From positions 397,829-461,828 of the forward strand of contig JAUNUH010000001.1 in assembly GCA_030538275.1 (NCBI GenBank): a stretch of DNA of 64,000 bases, given 5' to 3'. A program made the position numbers and the translations under genes. Source of the stretch: Flavobacteriaceae bacterium (lineage in GTDB: Bacteria > Bacteroidota > Bacteroidia > Flavobacteriales > Weeksellaceae). Below, one piece after another: positions 61,778 through 64,000 of the stretch; the stretch's first letter is position 1; each line of letters starts with the position of its first letter. The notes beneath the pieces were generated by a model. The model had not been told where the DNA came from, did not search any database, and was given only the letters and a program-made list of their open reading frames with translations.

Positions 61778-62177
61778 GGGGTCGACTGGTTTTGACAGTA
61801 AGCCGAAATGGTATGTAAGCATGTCGTGAAATGTTGTGCACTCACGTTAATCAGACACTTCAAGCTATAACTGGCAACAACAATTACGCTTTGGCGGCCT
61901 AATTGACTGAATTACAGTAAGTCTTGGCATATTCTCTGCAAGGCAGAGACGCTAAATGTCCTACGCGCGCCCGTTCACCGTGGCATGCGAATTTGGGGCA
62001 CAGAAAAACGGAGATAGAATTACTGGGGTTTTGACAGTAATTTGAAAATAAATAAAACTAAGGTGCTGGCCGGGGTGTCTTTGCCCAAGCCACGCTCGAA
62101 AATTCAAGAAAAGAATAAGCATGTAGAAAGCCTATGATTTCCTTATCTGCACGCGGGTTCGAATCCCGCCGACTCCA
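61778..62177 (+). ncRNA. ssrA: Transfer-messenger RNA
   Basis: Rescues stalled ribosomes and tags the nascent peptide for proteolysis. The 5' end GGGGTCG (61778-61784) pairs with CGACTCC (62170-62176) as the acceptor stem with one G-U. The T-arm GGTTCGAATCC lies near 62155-62165. The tag reading frame from 61873 reads G-N-N-N-Y-A-L-A-A then TAA (61900-61902). The discriminator A at 62177 is followed by CAA, not CCA, so the CCA must be added after processing. About 400 bases, a single-piece tmRNA. Followed by a strong hairpin terminator. Confidence 0.95.
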
Positions 62178-62182
62178 CAAAT

Positions 62183-62216
62183 AACCCTGTAAATCATTAA
62201 TTTACAGGGTTTTTTA
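62183..62216 (+). terminator. Terminator of tmRNA
   Basis: Perfect 12-base arms 62183-62194 and 62200-62211 with a 5-base loop, followed by TTTTT. Begins 6 bases after the mature tmRNA end. Confidence 0.92.
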
Positions 62217-62351
62217 TTTTTGGGTGCTATTTTAGGTGTCAGTTTGTTAAATTTTAAAGCTTGAAGTTTAAGCTTTTATAGCAAGAATAGATAATAATGT
62301 TGAAACTTTAATCTATTAAAATATCAGATTTATTGTGGGATTTACATCAAC

Positions 62352-64000
62352 TTAATTAATCCCAAGTTTTTTCTTGAATCTATTACCATTGATAAAATCT
62401 ATGAATTCTTTCATATTTAAAGATTTAGGGAAATCAAATTTGTTATTATCAAGATCAGACTGTAATAGATTTTTTAAATTTTCAAAAAATTCAAATTCTA
62501 TAGCTGGTTTACTTTGGTATTTTTTCAAGTATACTCCAGTTAATGCGAAGTGAAAGTCTTTAATTCGTTTATTTGTTAAATTTTTGAATTTTTCATAAAA
62601 AGCATCCACTTCAATATATTCAAAAAGTCGATGTTGGTTTTCAAATATCCCTTGGAAATATTCCTCGAGTTCTTGATCTGAATCAAGAATATTCAAAAGG
62701 CGTGCTGAATGTTGTCTTTCAATTTTTTCTTTGGCTTGTAATTCATATGAAATAACTAGTTTTTCAATATCGTTTGAGGGTTGATGGAAACTCTTGAAGT
62801 TGTCAATTTCGTTATGGTTAATGTCGCCATTTTCCACAGCTATTTTCATTCCTTTCTTTAATTTATCCAACAAATCTTTATCGTTAATTTCTAAGGCTTT
62901 ATTTTCTCTGAAAAATGTCATAATCTTATAAATGTTTATGTACATTGATAATTCATATTTTCCTCTCTTTGTGAAATCTAAAAGTTTTCCTACTAGTTCA
63001 TCGAAATCTTTTGGTTCAAGCTCACGAAAATTGTAATTAATTAAATTGTTATACACCCTTATTTCTTCCCTTTCATTATTTTGAACTAAATCGTTCACTT
63101 CTTTTTGCAGTTTTAAACAGTCAAAATGGCCGGTGAGAATATACTCGAATATACTTTCAAAATATTTATAAGAATATGACAAGTCTTCGGAATAATATTT
63201 TTCTTTAATTTCTTCAATATAACTTTTTTCATCTTCATTTCTTTCAGAATTGTCATTCAAAAATGCTTCTAATCTGATCATTGAAAACCCTCCTTCGAAA
63301 ACATTTTTATTATCTAAATCCTTAATGCTCAAATTTCCTAACTTATACTCAATTGATATTGTAGCAGTAAATAAAATTAATTCGTTAAGTACCTCTTTGA
63401 ATCCTTCTATATCTTTAATGCACTCAATTATAACTTTCAAACTTTCAAGAAAAAATCGAAATATTCGTAAATTCTCTATCTTGGCTTTATTAAAGAAATC
63501 AATAATTTTTATAGATTTTTCCTTAAACAAAATTGAGTTATTTCCCTCCATTTCTTCCAAAAATTTGTTCATTATTTCTAATAAATTTGTTTTGAAAGAA
63601 AATTCCCTACCAATAACCTTTTCCTTTAGCCTTTTATAATTTTCATCTAATATTTGAGATTCATCCGACATAATTAAACAATGGATATTTGAATGCTCTA
63701 CAAGTTGATTTATGTATCCCAAAATATCTTTGGGAGTTGCCGTTGATCTTTCTAAATCATCAAAACATAAGACTGCATCTTCTGGAACTATATTAAAATC
63801 AACACCTTTTAAAATATCTTCAATCTGCACTCCTTTTCCTACTAATTTTCCAGTAATATTTATTAAATTTCTAGTTATAAACAATCCATTAGATATAAAT
63901 TTATCATTTTGCTTTATTTTATTTTTCAACACTTGAGTTAAAATTAACTCATCAAGTTGATCCGCTTCTTTCAACCCATTCAAGGAAATATAGATTGGAT
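62352..64000 (-). CDS. KAP-type P-loop NTPase, 5' part outside window
   Basis: The frame is open to base 64000 on the minus strand. The visible 549 residues begin PIYISLNGLKEADQLDELI, a segment typical of KAP NTPases just after Walker A, which must lie upstream. Walker B is clear: AVLCFDDLERSTATPKDI (about 63747-63775), followed by the sensor-like NIHCLIMSDESQIL. The remaining 450 residues are charged, helical and K, E, N, I and F rich, without membrane segments or a second known domain. In three hand-counted 60-base lines GC is 28, 23 and 32 percent, lower than typical neighbours. KAP NTPases include PifA, a phage-exclusion protein; a defence role here is inference. Confidence 0.78.
   Translation of the reverse strand, partial: PIYISLNGLKEADQLDELILTQVLKNKIKQNDKFISNGLFITRNLINITGKLVGKGVQIEDILKGVDFNIVPEDAVLCFDDLERSTATPKDILGYINQLVEHSNIHCLIMSDESQILDENYKRLKEKVIGREFSFKTNLLEIMNKFLEEMEGNNSILFKEKSIKIIDFFNKAKIENLRIFRFFLESLKVIIECIKDIEGFKEVLNELILFTATISIEYKLGNLSIKDLDNKNVFEGGFSMIRLEAFLNDNSERNEDEKSYIEEIKEKYYSEDLSYSYKYFESIFEYILTGHFDCLKLQKEVNDLVQNNEREEIRVYNNLINYNFRELEPKDFDELVGKLLDFTKRGKYELSMYINIYKIMTFFRENKALEINDKDLLDKLKKGMKIAVENGDINHNEIDNFKSFHQPSNDIEKLVISYELQAKEKIERQHSARLLNILDSDQELEEYFQGIFENQHRLFEYIEVDAFYEKFKNLTNKRIKDFHFALTGVYLKKYQSKPAIEFEFFENLKNLLQSDLDNNKFDFPKSLNMKEFIDFINGNRFKKKLGIN

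Noticed and set aside
1..64000. CRISPR array, rRNA, tRNA or transposase genes
   Set aside because: No regular repeat-spacer array, no ribosomal RNA sequence, no tRNA fold other than the tmRNA ends, and no ORF with transposase or integrase motifs was found.

Overview
This window comes from a low-GC Bacteroidota genome, most likely the class Flavobacteriia. Four things support this. Three proteins carry type IX secretion (T9SS) C-terminal sorting domains and there is a PorQ-like T9SS component. Lipoprotein signal peptides are abundant. Promoters carry the Bacteroidota -7 element TAnnTTTG. The tmRNA encodes the tag GNNNYALAA and no 3' CCA. A Weeksellaceae-like member is possible, but the sequence alone does not fix the family.

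Layout. 1-6.6 kb: a lipoprotein cut by the window edge, acyl-CoA thioesterase, a lipoprotein, ung, mutS2 and a secreted T9SS subtilase. 6.6-12.5 kb: two lipoproteins and a three-gene periplasmic chaperone operon (PpiD-like, short SurA-N-like lipoprotein, SurA). 12.6-18.6 kb: an HMG-CoA-lyase-like enzyme, pepT with a Tat-exported M15 peptidase, a small lipoprotein, and truA coupled to an ABC exporter. 18.6-24.7 kb: a phosphodiesterase, then the minus-strand run rsfS-ftsH-LUD protein-cdsA-psd-rnz. 24.7-31.6 kb: birA, the idi-PTPS-gcvT operon, a secreted unknown, an agmatinase-family enzyme, porQ and an orphan ATP-grasp protein. 31.8-42 kb: a YtxH-like protein, DUF445 protein, fahA, an FMN reductase, uvrA, a zinc metallopeptidase, a GNAT protein, an XRE regulator with a divergent M14 peptidase, and ogt. 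42.0-46.8 kb: a 600-base AT-rich spacer, the mtaB/hydrolase/M1 peptidase operon and a 150-base imperfect palindrome. 46.8-61.7 kb: dnaN, pheT, a META lipoprotein, aspS, a T9SS type B protein, a ClC channel, an NlpC/P60 lipoprotein, uspA, lpxK-punA, meaB, a fructosamine-kinase-like gene and an SRPBCC protein. 61.8-64 kb: the tmRNA gene, then an AT-rich KAP-type P-loop NTPase that runs off the end.

The window is mostly core housekeeping: DNA repair and replication (ung, mutS2, uvrA, ogt, dnaN), translation (pheT, aspS, truA, mtaB, rsfS, tmRNA), envelope biogenesis (SurA/PpiD-like proteins, cdsA, psd, lpxK, ftsH) and T9SS export. The only region that looks accessory is immediately downstream of tmRNA, a common integration site, where the truncated NTPase is the best candidate for a defence or mobile-island gene. 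The other non-routine signals are non-coding: a large palindrome at 46.54-46.69 kb, inverted word copies at 42.27-42.51 kb, and dyads over the promoters around the XRE regulator. I found no rRNA, tRNA, CRISPR array, transposase or prophage genes.
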